64,000 bases of DNA from Gnetum montanum (GCA_015680685.1 MNCI01020402.1:45255-109254); one strand, 5' to 3'; positions 10,088 to 22,255 are shown, numbered from the stretch's first letter. Made by a program: numbers and translations. Notes: a model not told the origin generated them from the letters alone.

Positions 10088-10535
10088 NNNNNNNNNNNNN
10101 NNNNNNNNNNNNNNNNNNNNNNNNNNNNNNNNNNNNNNNNNNNNNNNNNNNNNNNNNNNNNNNNNNNNNNNNNNNNNNNNNNNNNNNNNNNNNNNNNNNN
10201 NNNNNNNNNNNNNNNNNNNNNNNNNNNNNNNNNNNNNNNNNNNNNNNNNNNNNNNNNNNNNNNNNNNNNNNNNNNNNNNNNNNNNNNNNNNNNNNNNNNN
10301 NNNNNNNNNNNNNNNNNNNNNNNNNNNNNNNNNNNNNNNNNNNNNNNNNNNNNNNNNNNNNNNNNNNNNNNNNNNNNNNNNNNNNNNNNNNNNNNNNNNN
10401 NNNNNNNNNNNNNNNNNNNNNNNNNNNNNNNNNNNNNNNNNNNNNNNNNNNNNNNNNNNNNNNNNNNNNNNNNNNNNNNNNNNNNNNNNNNNNNNNNNNN
10501 NNNNNNNNNNNNNNNNNNNNNNNNNNNNNNNNNNN
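10088..10535. other. Assembly gap of 448 N
   Basis: A run of N. The E1 LTR tail should lie on its left side. On its right, E2 begins inside gag at a point equal to about position 56455 of E3, so about 1.5 kb of leader and gag plus a 5' LTR of about 0.9 kb are missing for E2. That does not fit in 448 bases: either the gap length is nominal or E2 is 5'-truncated. Confidence 0.95.
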
Positions 10536-11561
10536 AAAGGCTAATTGAGTAGGTAGAAAAAGAAGAAGGTGAGCTACGAAAAAGGGAGAGTGCTGAAGAG
10601 TATAATAATGATCTACCCATTAGAAAACAAGAAGTCTAATTTTGTGATAAAGAGGAGTCACCACTTGATGAAGTGGTGAATAGAAAGACCTTACCTATCC
10701 AAAAATCTATTTCTGACATTTCAACTAAGGTTGACAAGTTATGAGACTCTTTGGATGAAAATTTTTAAACTAATTTGATGATTGGTGAAGAATCCAAAGA
10801 GAAAAATAGTGATCATAATTGTAGACGGAGAAAAGAAGTTGAACGTGCCTACCAAAGAGATAAGGGCAATGCTACTACAGTAGAAGAAGTTGTGAAATAT
10901 GACTCTGATAATGAAACTGACTGTGACATCTATCAATATGATCATCCAAGGGGATTTTTCCCTATGTGTCACACTTATAAGAGTCTGGAGTGTAGGCATT
11001 AAATCCTCACCTAGCATGTAGACAAGCTCCAAGATGATTGCCTTACCCTTAAGGCAATCCAAGGTAGTTCCACCAATAGCAACAAGCTTACTAACCAAGT
11101 GAACTCCTCCATAATTTTATGAACAATACCAACAATGGTACCAACCACAATAATGGGAAATGCCATTGCCAATGTAGTAGTACCCTTGTAGGTAACTAGA
11201 TCCATACAGGTACTATGTTCAACAACCCATCTCCCCTAGAAGCTTAGCAAGTTATGCATCATTCCAACATCATTGTTACCCTATAGAGTACCACTGAACA
11301 CATTCACCATCTACTTAATGGAAAAACCCATATCCATATCCTTATCATCCTCCACATTCCTCTACACCTACACCTCCACCTTCAACCTAGTTACCTCTTA
11401 CTCCATCCATCTAGGGTGAAATTCCTCCACAACCACAACAATGAAATGCTACAAGGGTTGTACACTCACAACTAGTTTTTTAATTAACTGGTCCAAATAA
11501 TCTATCAAGGAAACAACCTTTATTTTGATCAAGTAGTCCTCTCTAGTCCTCACAACCTACT
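10536..11561 (+). pseudogene. E2 gag region, 5' part missing
   Basis: The reading matches the E3 gag region reversed: the word around CCACTTGATGAAGTGGTGA at 10659-10677 corresponds to the sequence at about 56300-56330. Charged coding (EEGELRKRESAEEYNND, then KEKNSDHNCRRRKEV) is followed by a cysteine-containing segment (FFPMCHTYKSLECRH, near 10955-11000) that may be the remains of a zinc knuckle. Frames shift, and stops are frequent. Confidence 0.55.
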
Positions 11562-12038
11562 TTGGCTGATTTCCCTACATCTCTAGTACCCTCATCCTTT
11601 GCATCAAATACCTTCGAGCACCCTTCAAACCAAGTGTCACCTAGGATCTGCACTGTAATGCTAACTCATGCTATTTCTAACTGGATCAAGGATGGGAACC
11701 TTCCTACAAAAAGGTCTGATCTAGGAAGTCCACTCATATTTCTATGGATTGTTGGACAAGAGCCATGCAAGGCTCTTCTTGACTCTGGTTCTAGAGTTAA
11801 CCTCATCTCCCATGATATGGACAAAGCTTGGAACCTACCACCTCTTAAGAAGAGCAACATTTTTTTAGAATTAGTAGATCCGTTGATCACTATTCCCATG
11901 GGATTAGTAGAGGACATTGTAACCACAGTCTATGGGTGGTCCTATACTACTGATTTTTTGGTAATCAAGGTGGAAAACTACAAAAGTAACTTCCCCATTA
12001 TTATGGAAAGGGCTTGGTTATGCACGGTTGATGTGTGA
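11562..12038 (+). pseudogene. E2 aspartic protease region
   Basis: An uninterrupted 158-codon frame: a serine/threonine-rich lead-in, then EPCKALLDSGSRVNLIS with the DSG active site, LPPLKKSN, GLVEDIVTTVYGWSYTTDF and NFPIIMERAWL. The G of the usual ILGRP-type box is E here. It is the longest intact stretch of E2. It lies in a different frame from the downstream RNase H and integrase because of frameshifts in RT. Confidence 0.85.
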
Positions 12039-12499
12039 ATGTGTATAAGAGACCTATCTCTCAAAATATCTAAGGAAAATGAGTTAGGAAAAATTGAGAA
12101 GAAGCATATTCCATGCATCGTGTACAGTGAAAATGGGTGCAATTGTGTGCAAAATATTTGGTCAATCAAAAGCACATACATTAAGGCATGCAATCAGTGT
12201 GCATAGGAAATTAATATTCAACAGTGTTTGTACACAACATCCACAAAGTAGGAGGGCACCCAATGGTTGATAGTTGATTCATATAGCAACACAATATGCA
12301 TGGAGCCAACTAAGAGCTTAACTTGTGCATATGTAAAAGGCATGGACAAAATTGAACAAGTCAATTCCTGACTCTCTAATGAAGACGATGATAACTATTG
12401 GGAAGAGTTGGAGATCCCTAATCACTTCAAGCAAGAGCCCTTAGAATTAGAAACTTTACTAGTTGGAATGAAGTATGCATTTTTAAAGAATGGAAAACC

Positions 12500-13500
12500 A
12501 GTCATATTAATGCTAAACTTGCTCCTAAACAAAAAGAAAATTTGTTAAAAGTGGTGAATAAATGGTCAACAACCTTTGCTTGGTCATATCCAGAGCTAAC
12601 AAGAATTGATACAAGGATATACCAACACCACATCTACACTAACTGAGCCATGAAGCCTAGAAGGTAGCTGCAGAGGCAACTAAACCCCAAATTGAAGCAA
12701 ATTGTTAAGAAGGAGATAGAGTAACTCCTCAAAGTAGGGTTTATCTATCTAATCATGGATAGTGAGTGGGTTAGCCCACTCGTAATTGAACCAAAGAAGG
12801 GTGGTAATGGTTGGTTTTCATTGACTGTAGGTTGTTAAATATGACAACATTTAAGGATCACTTTTCATTGCCATTTGTGGATCAAGTATTAGATACCATA
12901 TCTGGGCATTTTTATTATAGTTTCTTGGATGGTTATACTGGCTATAACCAAATCCAAATTGCACCAAAATACTAAGCTAAGACAACATTCACGAATCCCT
13001 AGGGGAATTTTGCATTCTGTAAGATGCCATTTGGCCTATGCAATGCCCCTACAACATTTCAATGCTTGGTTCTTAGTATCTTTCAACAATAGATAAGTAG
13101 TGATATTGAAATATTCATGGATGAATTTTCCACCTATGGAGCTACCTTTGAGCAAGCCTTGGACCAACTTGAGCAAGTACTGAAGAGATGTTTTGAGACA
13201 AACCTATAGCTTAACTAGCAAAAGGGCCATCTCATGGTCCAAGAAGGCATTATGCTAGGGTACTGAATTTCATAGAAAGGGATTTATGTAGACCCAAAAA
13301 AGATAAGGGTCATCCAAAGAATAACATGCCAACAATAGATCATGAAAGATGTTTAGTCATTCCTTGAACACATTGGTTACTACTAGCACTTTATTGAGAA
13401 TTTCTCTAGGATCGCTAAACCACTGGTAGAACTTACAAAGAAAGATGCATTGTTCATTTGGATCAAAGAATTTGAAAATGCATTCCAACAATTAAAATAA
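12500..13500 (+). pseudogene. E2 reverse transcriptase, frameshifted
   Basis: Recognisable pieces in shifting frames: KQIVKKEIE, VGFIYLIMDSEWVSPLVI, then a frame change after about 12800, KMPFGLCNAPTTFQ-like coding (13020-13065), and IEIFMDEFSTYG (13107-13141), where the second aspartate of the FMDD box is E. It ends with a LGHIGYY-like segment at about 13362-13385. The altered catalytic box and the frameshifts mean it cannot work. Confidence 0.8.
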
Positions 13501-13566
13501 AAACTTGTAGAAACACCANGTGAAAATGCATTCCAACAATTAAAATAAAAACTTGTAGAAACACCA
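13473..13566. repeat. 46-bp direct repeat around a single N (assembly join)
   Basis: The 46 bases at 13473-13518 recur exactly at 13521-13566, separated by N (13519) and one base. Sister copies E1 and E3 have this part of RT only once. Two other single-N sites in the window have the same layout, so this is best read as an unmerged contig overlap and not as a real duplication. It adds 48 bases to RT. Confidence 0.9.
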
Positions 13567-14095
13567 ATCCTACGAGCACAAAAATGGTCCAAACCATTCC
13601 ATATCATGACAGACACATCTAACTATGGTTTGGGAGCTATGCTCATGCAAATGGATGATAAGAAAATCCATATTATATCCACTGCATGAGTCGAAGCATT
13701 TTGGGGGCACAGTTAAATTACACCACCATGAAAAAAAATTAATGGTAGTGGTGTATGTGCTAGAAAATTTTAGACATTATGTGCTAGGTTATAAAGTATT
13801 TGTACATATGGACCATAGTGTAATTCGCTTCCTTACAAATAAGTCGATGGTAAGCCTATGTTTTATATAGTTTCTTGTGATCTTGCAGGAATTTGATCTT
13901 ACTATGGTAGATTGAAAAGGAACTGAGAATTTGGTTGCTAACCATCTTTCTTGCTTAATATGGGATAACAAAAAGGAGGAGAGCCCGCTCTCTGATTAAT
14001 TTCTAGACAAACTCCTCTTTACTAGAGTAATAAATGAACACATGCCTAAAAAAGCAATATGGCATAATGCCATCCTCACATATCTTCTTACTTAA
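13567..14095 (+). pseudogene. E2 RNase H domain
   Basis: Reads PFHIMTDTSNYGLGAML, then KLMVVVYVLENFRHYVLGYKVFVHMDHSVIRFL (the DH aspartate is kept here, unlike in E1), and FDLTMVD-like coding before NHLS. The acidic linker EESPLSD follows. Stops include TAG at 13867-13869. It is in the same frame as the integrase. Confidence 0.82.
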
Positions 14096-15395
14096 GAAAT
14101 GCCACAAGACTTGGATTTTAGGAAAAAGCAACAATTTCTTCATTGGATCAAATACTTCATGTAAATTAATAGACACCTTTACAAGGTGTATGTTGATGGC
14201 CTAATCTATTGGTGTGTCCCTCACAAAGATCAACTACGCATTCTTCAAGATGCTGATGAAGGACCTTGCAGAGGCCACTATGTAAGGAGATGCATGACCA
14301 TAAAAATCCTGATGGTAAGGTACTATTGGCCCACAATATTTAGAAATGCGCACTAGTTTGTCAAGTCTTGTGAATGTTGTCAACATGATAGGGGGATGAC
14401 CACTTGTATGGAAGGTCCTCAACAATGGATTCAACCACTAGAACCTTTCAACATATGGGGCGTTGACTTCATGGATCCCATCACACGCATGTCTAATGGG
14501 ATAATGTATATTATAGTAGTAGTTGACTATTGCATAAAATGGGCTGAAGTGGTAGTCGTTATAGATTGCACATCATCCACTGCAACTAGATTTATACAAC
14601 AACATATTGTAAATAGGTTTAAGGTGTCATGCTCACTAATTTCTAATAATGGGACTCATTTCACAAGTGTCTCATTTAGAAAATTAATGAAATGCTTGGG
14701 GCTAGAACATAAATTAACAACACCTTACCACCCCCAAGCTAATGATCAAGCAAAGGTAACTAACTAGGAGATTACAAAAATGTTAATGTGAACCATTAGT
14801 AAATATAGGAAGGATTGGAGCACAAAACTTAATGATGCTCTCTAGGCTTATCGATCAACTTGGAAAATTCCTATTGGATATTCTCACTATGAGTTAGTAT
14901 ATGGAAAACTTCCAATACTCGTAATTCAATTTAAGCTCTGTACACTCTCAATGGCCTATGAACTAAACCCTGATCTAAGTTTAGCACAAAAGGAGAGATT
15001 GATCAATATGAACATGCTAAATGAAAATTGCTTAGTGGTCCTATCTTCGAATGAGGTGAACAAGGCATTCAACAAGCAACACCATGACCTTAGAATTAGG
15101 AAAGTAAGGTTTCAACTAGGAGATAACATCCTCTACTAGAACCCCACACATGTACCTCAAAAGGTAAAATTTTAAACATTATGGAAGGGATCTTATATAA
15201 TTGATCAAACCTTTCCTCCTAGGGCCATGTTAATTTAAAAGTTGGATAGCCCAAATAAAAAGTAGGTAAATATCCAACAAATTAAACCTTTCCTAGAACC
15301 AAGATTGGTCAGTGTAAATACCACCTCACCTAATGGACACCCACGTTCTATTTTTCAAATCTCCTCCTTCTAACTTAGTCATGTGGGAGATGGCC
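14096..15395 (+). pseudogene. E2 integrase
   Basis: The zinc-binding region (CRGHY ... CECCQHD, about 14260-14390) is followed by an open 123-codon frame (14396-14767). This has PFNIWGVDFMDPI (catalytic D), CSLISNNGTHF (the second aspartate, SDN in E1, is SNN here) and TTPYHPQANDQAKVTN (catalytic E changed to K). The C-terminal part, 14951-15139, keeps NKQHHDLRIRKVRFQLGDNILY. Two of the three catalytic residues are lost. Confidence 0.87.
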
Positions 15396-17039
15396 ATCCA
15401 TGCTAACCATTACCATGAACTCTTAGTTTTTCTACCCCATTTTCTTTTCACATTATTGATTCTACAAATTTTTTATTTTCAAATTTTTCAAATTTTATAC
15501 CATTTTTAGTACATTTAAATTTTCTTGATAATTTTACACTTTCTTATATATTTTTTACTTTATTTTTTCTGGTATTTATTTTAATTAAGTATGATATTTT
15601 CTCATTTTTTCTAATAAATTTGCTTTATTATCATAGGACACAATGTGGTTGTTGCTATTTACTAATGATGGTTTGTGCTTAATGTGTGATTGTCGATGTC
15701 TAATTTCTATTTTTGAATTCTGATGTTTGATGACTTTGACATGGTTTATTTTTCATAGGACAAGCAGTGAGTCCACATCATCCACCCATCCAAAGAACTC
15801 TATGATTTTTCTTGTTCTGGGAATTTGAGGTCCCTGTTTCATTAAAGAAACTTTTAATGAATCAATGACCTTGGTAGTTCTAGAATTAGGAAGGATCCAA
15901 AGGTTTGTAAAGGGTGTGACTTCAAGGTGACTCAATACTCTTTGTACTCTTTTTCTTACTTGTGTGCTTGAGTGTTTTTTGCAGACTTCTTACCATTCCA
16001 TACCACCAATGATAGGAAGAAAAATAACATTGTTGCATGGTGTGGTTCCCATCATTAAAAAAAAGAAAGAAAAACAAAACAAAAACAAAAAAATTTGATG
16101 GGAATTCCAAGCACACTCCATTGACATGAATAAGTGCTCACATGGTGTGGTTCCCATTTTCAAAAAATAAAAACAACAAGAAAAAAATAAAATAAAATAA
16201 TGGAAATTCAAAGAACATCCCTTGGACAAATAAAATGGCTACAAGCATTGGTTACGGGACTCGAAGGACATACACCTATGCTTAAAGATCCCCTTTAACT
16301 AAGGACCTCTCTCTCTCTCACTTCCTACTTCTCTCTCCTCTTTTCAAGATGATGGTTATCTTGTGAGGACACTCTTGTGTCTTGAGTGGATGGATTAGTC
16401 TTAGAGTGATGATGTGAAGTCACTGAAAGTGGATGGTTTTGGTCTGGACTAAGGATGGAACTTCTCAGGTCATTTTAACCACACTTCCACAAGGGACTTC
16501 TTATGACCTTAATTTGGAACTCCATTACACCTTCTCTATCATCCATCCATGCTACCATAACTCACCTCACTACTAGGTTCTATGCTATAATATATGTCTT
16601 AGTCTGACGTATTGGGATTCTTGAGTGGATTCTTTTGGATTGGTCCTTAACTTGTCATGATCATTAAATTGACTATGGGGCCCATGGACTCCTTAGTTGG
16701 GGTTATGTAAGGGAAAAAAGGGCATGAGCTTACTATGGGGAGGACCCACTTGCATAGCTTTTGGCTTGATTAGTTAAGGTTCCTTACCTTTGACATTGTT
16801 ACAATTTTATATTTTGTATTTTCCATTGTGTAAACTACTTAGTACTCCTTAATCTTTTATTGCATTCATCCATTAAATCAATTTTTCTCCATTTTCCAAA
16901 TTTATGAACTTTAACACCCTTTTCTCATGATTTCATACTATTCTTGGTCTTCTAAGCTTTCATTTGATCCCAATTTCATCAAAAATGTTCCTTATATTTT
17001 GAAAGTTTGACCAAAGTCAACAAAAGTCAATGATGGTCA
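15396..17039 (+). other. E2 post-pol spacer
   Basis: No gene seen. It contains the T-rich tract (15420-15600) and two copies of the A-rich hairpin unit (about 16033-16115 and 16138-16222: ATGGTGTGGTTCCCA, an A-rich core, GGAATTC/GAAATTC, CAAGCACAC). Together with E1 (two copies) and E3 (one) this shows copy-number change of the unit between elements. The rest aligns weakly with the E1 spacer (for example CTATGGGGAGGACCCACTT at 16734-16752 and 5354-5372). Confidence 0.7.
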
Positions 17040-17140
17040 ATAGCTACATCGTTAAGGCCTAGTTGATGTAGTTAACCCTGTAGATGAGGCCCTATCATTG
17101 AGGCCTCATCTATGCAATACAAAAATACTATATATACTGC
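17040..17140 (+). promoter_or_regulatory. E2 internal promoter-like block
   Basis: GATGAGGC (17083-17090) and GCCTCATC (17103-17110) form an inverted pair within an AAGGCCTAGTTGATG array, followed by TATATATA at 17129-17136. The array aligns by hand with the E2 LTR at 38520-38560 (about 27 of 36 positions), whereas the E1 versions use GCGTATAC-type blocks. This matching within an element is described in the findings. Confidence 0.6.
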
Positions 17141-17270
17141 CAAACACTTTGGAATTTCATAACACACGGGGAATTTTTGTAATTTTTCAGAGCCCAAAAC
17201 CTTCTAGAGTTCATAACTTTCAAACCGTTTGTCCAAATCACTCTAATTTTTGATCTTACACTTACTGGAG

Positions 17271-17578
17271 GTAAGTTCTTTATTGCGGGGGCCACAAACC
17301 TTAAGGTTTTCGATGAAATTTTTGAAATTTTTTTCTAACTTCCCTAAGGGTTAGTAACTTTAAGCATACATAAACATCAAGTTTTTCTAAGATTAACCCT
17401 TCCAACAACCTCCAGGATGATTTATCAATGATAAGGTGTAAATAGAAATAATAATTAAGTTAATTAAATTATCCATAATCACAAATCAACCAAGTGTAAC
17501 TACCCTCAAGAGTTAAGGTATCACAATTGTTTCAAGGCTACATAATGATTGCTAATCCATGTTCTATTGTGATTATAG
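17271..17578 (+). other. E2 predicted 5'-UTR intron before the extra ORF
   Basis: Donor GGAG|GTAAGT at 17271 is a consensus-quality site. The acceptor GTGATTATAG ends at 17578 and the ATG of the extra ORF is at 17579. The 308-bp interior is AT-rich, as plant introns are. Position and both boundaries correspond to E1 and E3. Confidence 0.65.
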
Positions 17579-20417
17579 ATGGCACCCAGAAAAAGCCACC
17601 TATAGGAAGGAGAACCCTCACAACCACGGGAGAAATGACCTAGAGCTAGAAGGGGCTAGTAGGAATAAGGCCAAGAATAACAATAGGTAAACCATGCAAT
17701 GAGACCTCTTTGTGAGGAGCCTAAAGTGGAATTTGTTTGACAGATTCTAGAAGAAGAAGTGCCTACAAAATAATCTCAATGAGGAGAAGTGCCTAGACCT
17801 ATGCCTAGGCTTGAGGTCACTCTACCTCAAGCTTGCCTAGACATCATCAAGTCCTAAGAGATTCAAAGATTAGTTCTTCAAGAGATAAACTTTGGGCCAT
17901 TTTTATAAAAATCCCTAGAGGATGTGAAAACATAATTGCAAACCTCTCCCATGTGGCCAATCATCACAACAAGTGGGAAATGGTACATGGGAGACTTATC
18001 TCTTTTGGAAAAACCGAAGGCTAGGGTCCATTGTAAAGATCAAGGACGTGCAAGTGTCCTATTCAGGAAAGGCCATTGCACTGGCATTAGGGTTTTTAGA
18101 CATTGGAACATAGTTGGCACAGATATCAACAAAAGGTAATCTTGAGGCAAAACGGAAGTGGACCCAATGATGTTATAGGGTGGACCGTAAGGAGTATGGC
18201 GCGGTCACACCAGTGGAGTGAATTTATTTCAAGATTGTGGCCTATCACCTTAATCCAATGGTGAGGTCAAGTAAGGTGACTGCTTTCTCCACTTGAGCAT
18301 GCACTGCTCTAAGTAGGAAATTTCTTATTAACCTTCCATAGCTGATTTATTTGGAGATTGAGAAGTGTTTTAAGAAGAATGAATGTGGAAGGAAGACCCT
18401 ACCCTTTCTATGTCCTATAAGAAAAATTTGTAAGAGGGTAGGTATTGCTCACTATTTCAATGACACTGTCAGGAATACTCCCTTGACCTCATGGGTAGAA
18501 ATCATGAAGGATAAATGATCAAAAACCATCCAAGAAAAGGAGCTACCACCACCACCACCCACTTAGGAGACAACATCGAAGGGCTGCATAATCCTTAAAT
18601 GTCTACAATAAATCTAAGATTAGCTCTTAAGTGAACAAGAGTAGTAGGTAGGAATGAGTGGGATAGATCCATTTTTGTATCAGCTAGCAATGAGTCACCT
18701 TAATGAGGGGGTCTAAATAGTTAGCCAAATGGAGAGGGGTGGTTCCATATTTTGTGCCCGAAGAATGTAACTGCCTTCGAGGTCGGATCCCAATGCTCAG
18801 GAGGTGATGATGTCATTAGCAACACATCATCTATTCCTAGAAATCTCTGGGAATGCTACCACTTTCTTGATGAGGTTGGAGGAATGTGAAGAGACAACTA
18901 TCTCGGTGATGCAGCACCAAGGGCAAGAAGCAGTGGTAGAAGTGGTAGTTGACTATGTAGCTGAAGAATTGAATGCACTGATGGCATCTATACCAGATGT
19001 ATTTGCACTCTAAGATGTGTAGAAGTCCATAGGCATGGTTAGTGAAAAATTGAATGTAGCCCAACATCAACAATTACTAGAATGATTGGTAAGAACCAAA
19101 CAATTGACTCTGGATATCTTTGATCTTATGGAGAACATCATTACAACCGAATCAGGATTGTTGAATGTAAGGGGAAAATGCATCATTTTGGAGGGGCAAC
19201 TAGAAATGACCTAAGAGAAAAATCAATGCTTGGCCATGGAGGTTACTAAACTTTGTACCTGACTTATAGAGAAAACAATCCTCAGCCTGACAACAACAAG
19301 AGATGAAGCTATCAAATAGCTTTAGGAGTGATTTCAAAAGGCTAAGGAGGAAGCAGTAATGGCCATCTTCAAATAGTTTGTGGCAGAAGCTAAAACACAT
19401 TCAATTAAAAAGGACTTGAATTAGATGTGCTAAGAAAATGAGGCACTAACTACATAAAATCATCGCCTATGAAATGTTAATGCTTAGAGAGATCAAATGC
19501 AAGAATTCATTCATCAATAGCAAGAGAAACTTGCCAAAGCAAACATTGAACTAAGAAAATTGGCCGTAGAGAATTGCAATATGTTAATGAAGGAGGTACG
19601 CACCTTGTGACAAAAGTCTACCATCGAAATCACCACTTGGAAGAATGAAGCTCTCACGTTTGAGAGAGTGAAAAATCACTACAAGGACTAGGTTGGCTTA
19701 CAAAAGGAAATTAATGGAAAAAAATCCAAATGGAAAAGGCTAAAGTAAATGAAGCCATCCAGCAACTCTAGTAAGGAAGAGAGACGTGGCAGCCCATCCT
19801 TGATGGGATTGATTCCTACAATAAAGTGGAGATCTACTTGAAGGAGTTACAGATCAAAGAAATGATAGAGTATATGGAGTTGGCCAATCTCCATTATGCA
19901 AACCTAGTAATGCTGATAGTTGGAAGGTCATGGTCAGAATTGGAGAAATAGTTGGCTAGCTTGTATATGGTATATGAGGCAAAGTTCAAACACCACAAGG
20001 ACACCAAGAAAAATCTTGAGATTGCTAATGTTGAACTCGAAGTCCTCAAAGGACAATTCACAGATCAACGATTCATCGCTAAGGACCTAGCCAAATAGAT
20101 GAATGACTACAAAGAGGTGAAGAACATAGTGTGAACATTCGACATTGAACAAAAATATTTCATTGCTTGGTTTGTAAATGTCAAGAAGTTATTTCTAGTG
20201 ATCCTATGTTCTTGGGATGTTCCCATTCCAACCCACATTGGGAAAGCTACGTGGATGATGCATGATCCTAGGAGTAAGGAGGAGAAAATGAAAGCACTGC
20301 TAGATGCTTTCTACCTCCCACATGAAGTTGTAGTAGAAGTAGGAAAATGATAGCTACCTCAACCACTACTAGTATGTGAAGTTAATGAAGGTCCCTCAAA
20401 GCCTCAAGAACCACCAC
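17579..20417 (+). pseudogene. E2 extra ORF at the env-like position, C-terminus split by T1
   Basis: Starts ATGGCACCCAGA and is collinear with the E1 ORF throughout: EINFGPF, WPIITTSGKWYMGDL, YFKIVAYHLNP and KVTAFST, then a proline run (about 18545-18562) and a long heptad-rich region. It ends with PIPTHIGKATWMMHDP and EEKMKALLDAFYLP (20224-20320). Frame changes and stops are frequent. T1 is inserted within the last dozen codons; the downstream half of the ORF end and the 3' UTR continue at 38225. Confidence 0.7.
20413..20417 (+). repeat. T1 target-site duplication, left copy (ACCAC)
   Basis: ACCAC directly precedes the TG of the left LTR; the partner is at 38225-38229 directly after the CA of the right LTR. 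Five bases is the usual size for Ty3/gypsy integration. The target lies in the extra ORF of E2. Confidence 0.93.
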
Positions 20418-21563
20418 TGAAACACCACAAAATTTTGAGCTTAGTACTTTTCCAACACCAAGCAGGTCCCTGGGACCCACAGATGATCATAGCTACATCT
20501 GGTGTTACACTTGGCAACTCCGGAGATTAGATGATTAATTTTCATTAAGTATGCAGTCCTAGCGTATACGCCCGGCGTATATGCCCAAGTGTACATTCCC
20601 AGCATATACGCTCAAATTCTCAGTGTATACACCCAGCGTGTACGCTCAAGTTCATAGTGTATGCGCCCAGTGTACACGCCTCACATGTATGCCCAACAGG
20701 TACAACCGATGTATATGTCAGGCATGCAATTCCTGAAGATGGCATGCAGACAGCACTGCAGAACAGGACTTGACACAAGGCAATAAACATCAGCATATAC
20801 GCCCTAGCGTATACGCCCAGCACATCCAGCGTATACACCCACGGTCTACGCTCGTTAGACACAGCGTATACGCCCACCAAATGTAACATATTGTACACTT
20901 GTATTTTATGCTCTTGCACCCAGTCAATGTGCCATGTGTCGCCCAACCCAAGTCTACCATCAAAACCTATATAAAAGCCCCAATTTTTCACGAGATCCGC
21001 GTCGATTGGAAAAATTCCCAGAGCACACCAGAGAGCAGAGATGCTGTGAACCAGAGCACAAAACCTTTTACGCTGGACAACCCTATACGCTGAGCATACA
21101 GCCTCTACGCTGTGCCTACAGTGTGAACCAGCCACAACCATCCTTGGATCCATCAAGGCTTTTCGTCCACCTTGTGTTCCAATCACAACTACATTAGACC
21201 GGTGCATTGTACTTTCATTCTGTAATGCCATTGTTACATTTTCTTCCCAAAATTGTTTACAGTTTGCATTAATTGTTGCATGTATTCTTTTTTCACTCGT
21301 TTACGTTACGCTTTCTTTGCATCGGTCATACTGTTTACGCTTTGATTTACGCCCGTTACGCCATTTACGTATAACCCAGCGTATAGCAATTCGGTGTACG
21401 TTCGGGGAAATCCTTGTTTGATTCGCATGTAGACCACCCAAGGTACTCTACCTTCGTTCATTCCAACTTGCCCTTAGGTGAAGGTAGGGTCTTCTATGTG
21501 CGTCCTACGATCCCACGGTCTTTGTTTCCTTCCAGCCGGAGATCGACAATTTCGGGCGGTACA
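20418..21563 (+). mobile_element. T1 5' LTR
   Basis: 1146 bp, TGAAACACC...GGGCGGTACA. U3 contains the GCGTATACGC array (see separate entry), then the TATA box CTATATAAAAG at 20967-20977, close to the end of the array. The region after about 21000 is the R/U5 part. The right LTR has the same layout. Confidence 0.92.
20555..20880 (+). repeat. T1 U3 array of GCGTATACGC-type palindromes
   Basis: About 12 degenerate copies of a GCGTATACGCCC unit (CCCAGCGTATACGC, CCCGGCGTATATGCC, GTGTACGCTC and so on), spaced irregularly at about 15-30 bases, end about 90 bases upstream of the TATA box. The core AGCGTATACGCT is a perfect 12-base palindrome. The array is repeated in the right LTR at 37133-37475. 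Reading frames through it yield artificial repeated peptides (VYA, AYTP) and are not taken as genes. Confidence 0.88.
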
Positions 21564-21590
21564 GAAATTGGTGCTAGAAGGAGGGCCTCT
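21564..21590 (+). other. T1 primer binding site
   Basis: TTGGTGCTAGAAGGAGGG begins 5 bases after the LTR end (21568-21585). TGG pairs with a tRNA CCA end. I do not assign the tRNA with confidence; a search against a plant tRNA set would settle it. Confidence 0.7.
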
Positions 21591-21599
21591 GCCTAAAAC

Positions 21600-22255
21600 A
21601 TTACCTGCAAGCTTCCCAGAGTTTACCCTATTGAGCGTTTACGCTGTCGACCATACGTGGCTTCCTTCTGAAATCCTCCCAGCATTTACGCTGCTTAGTT
21701 TAAAACCCAGTCTGCAAACTATCCAGCATCTACGCTGTTCAGTTCAGACCCTTTCATCCATAAGTCTCCCAGCGTCTATGCTGTTTGCCACACGAAGGCT
21801 TTGTAAGGTCCCCAACGTCTATGCTGCTGAGTATACGCTACACGCTTTACGCTGTAGATTTTACTTACGCCATACACAAGACTGCTAAAGTTTACGCTAT
21901 GCTTTTTACGCCGTAGATTTTGTCTATGCTGCACACTGACTTTCTCTGAGATTCTATTTACGCTACTCTCTTTATGCTACAAACTCGTTTACGCTACTGT
22001 TCATTTATACCACACTCTATACACTGTAAACCTATTTACGCTACACATTGACACTGTATACGCTGCTCAGCGTATACGCTGCACTCCTTACGCTTTAGAC
22101 TTGTCTACGCTGACCCTATATGCTCCATTCCTATACGTTGTCTACGCTATCGTTATACACTGGACGTTGAAGCGTGTACACTACACGTTACCACGTAGGT
22201 TTACGCTATACTAAGTACACCAATTTCACATCCCTTTACTGTGTCATACCCTCAA
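21600..22255 (+). repeat. T1 leader: oriented TTTACGCT / AGCGTATACGCT repeats
   Basis: At least eight exact TTTACGCT copies and many one-base variants (TCTACGCT, TCTATGCT), mostly 20-40 bases apart and all in the same orientation, with AGCGTATACGCT at 22069-22080. It is unlike the flanking DNA in composition. The same motif in the same orientation fills 30615-31680 in the protease-RT interval. No ORF survives through it; it lies between PBS and gag, where packaging and dimerisation signals usually sit. Confidence 0.85.

Noticed and set aside
10022-10620. Several open frames of 157-180 codons on both strands
   Set aside because: They consist almost wholly of undetermined residues across the N gap.
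13473-13566. A tandem duplication inside RT as a biological event
   Set aside because: The single N between exact copies, repeated at two other places, points to an assembly join.
20620-21231. Reverse-strand open frame of 203 codons, with similar frames at 37126-37613 on both strands
   Set aside because: They run through the GCGTATACGC array in the T1 LTRs; the peptide repeats (VYA, AYTP) are a by-product of the DNA repeat, and the frames differ between the two LTRs.
20555-22255. Regularly recurring short palindromes resembling a CRISPR-like array
   Set aside because: Spacing is irregular, repeats are degenerate, there are no cas genes and the host is a plant; they are LTR and leader motifs.
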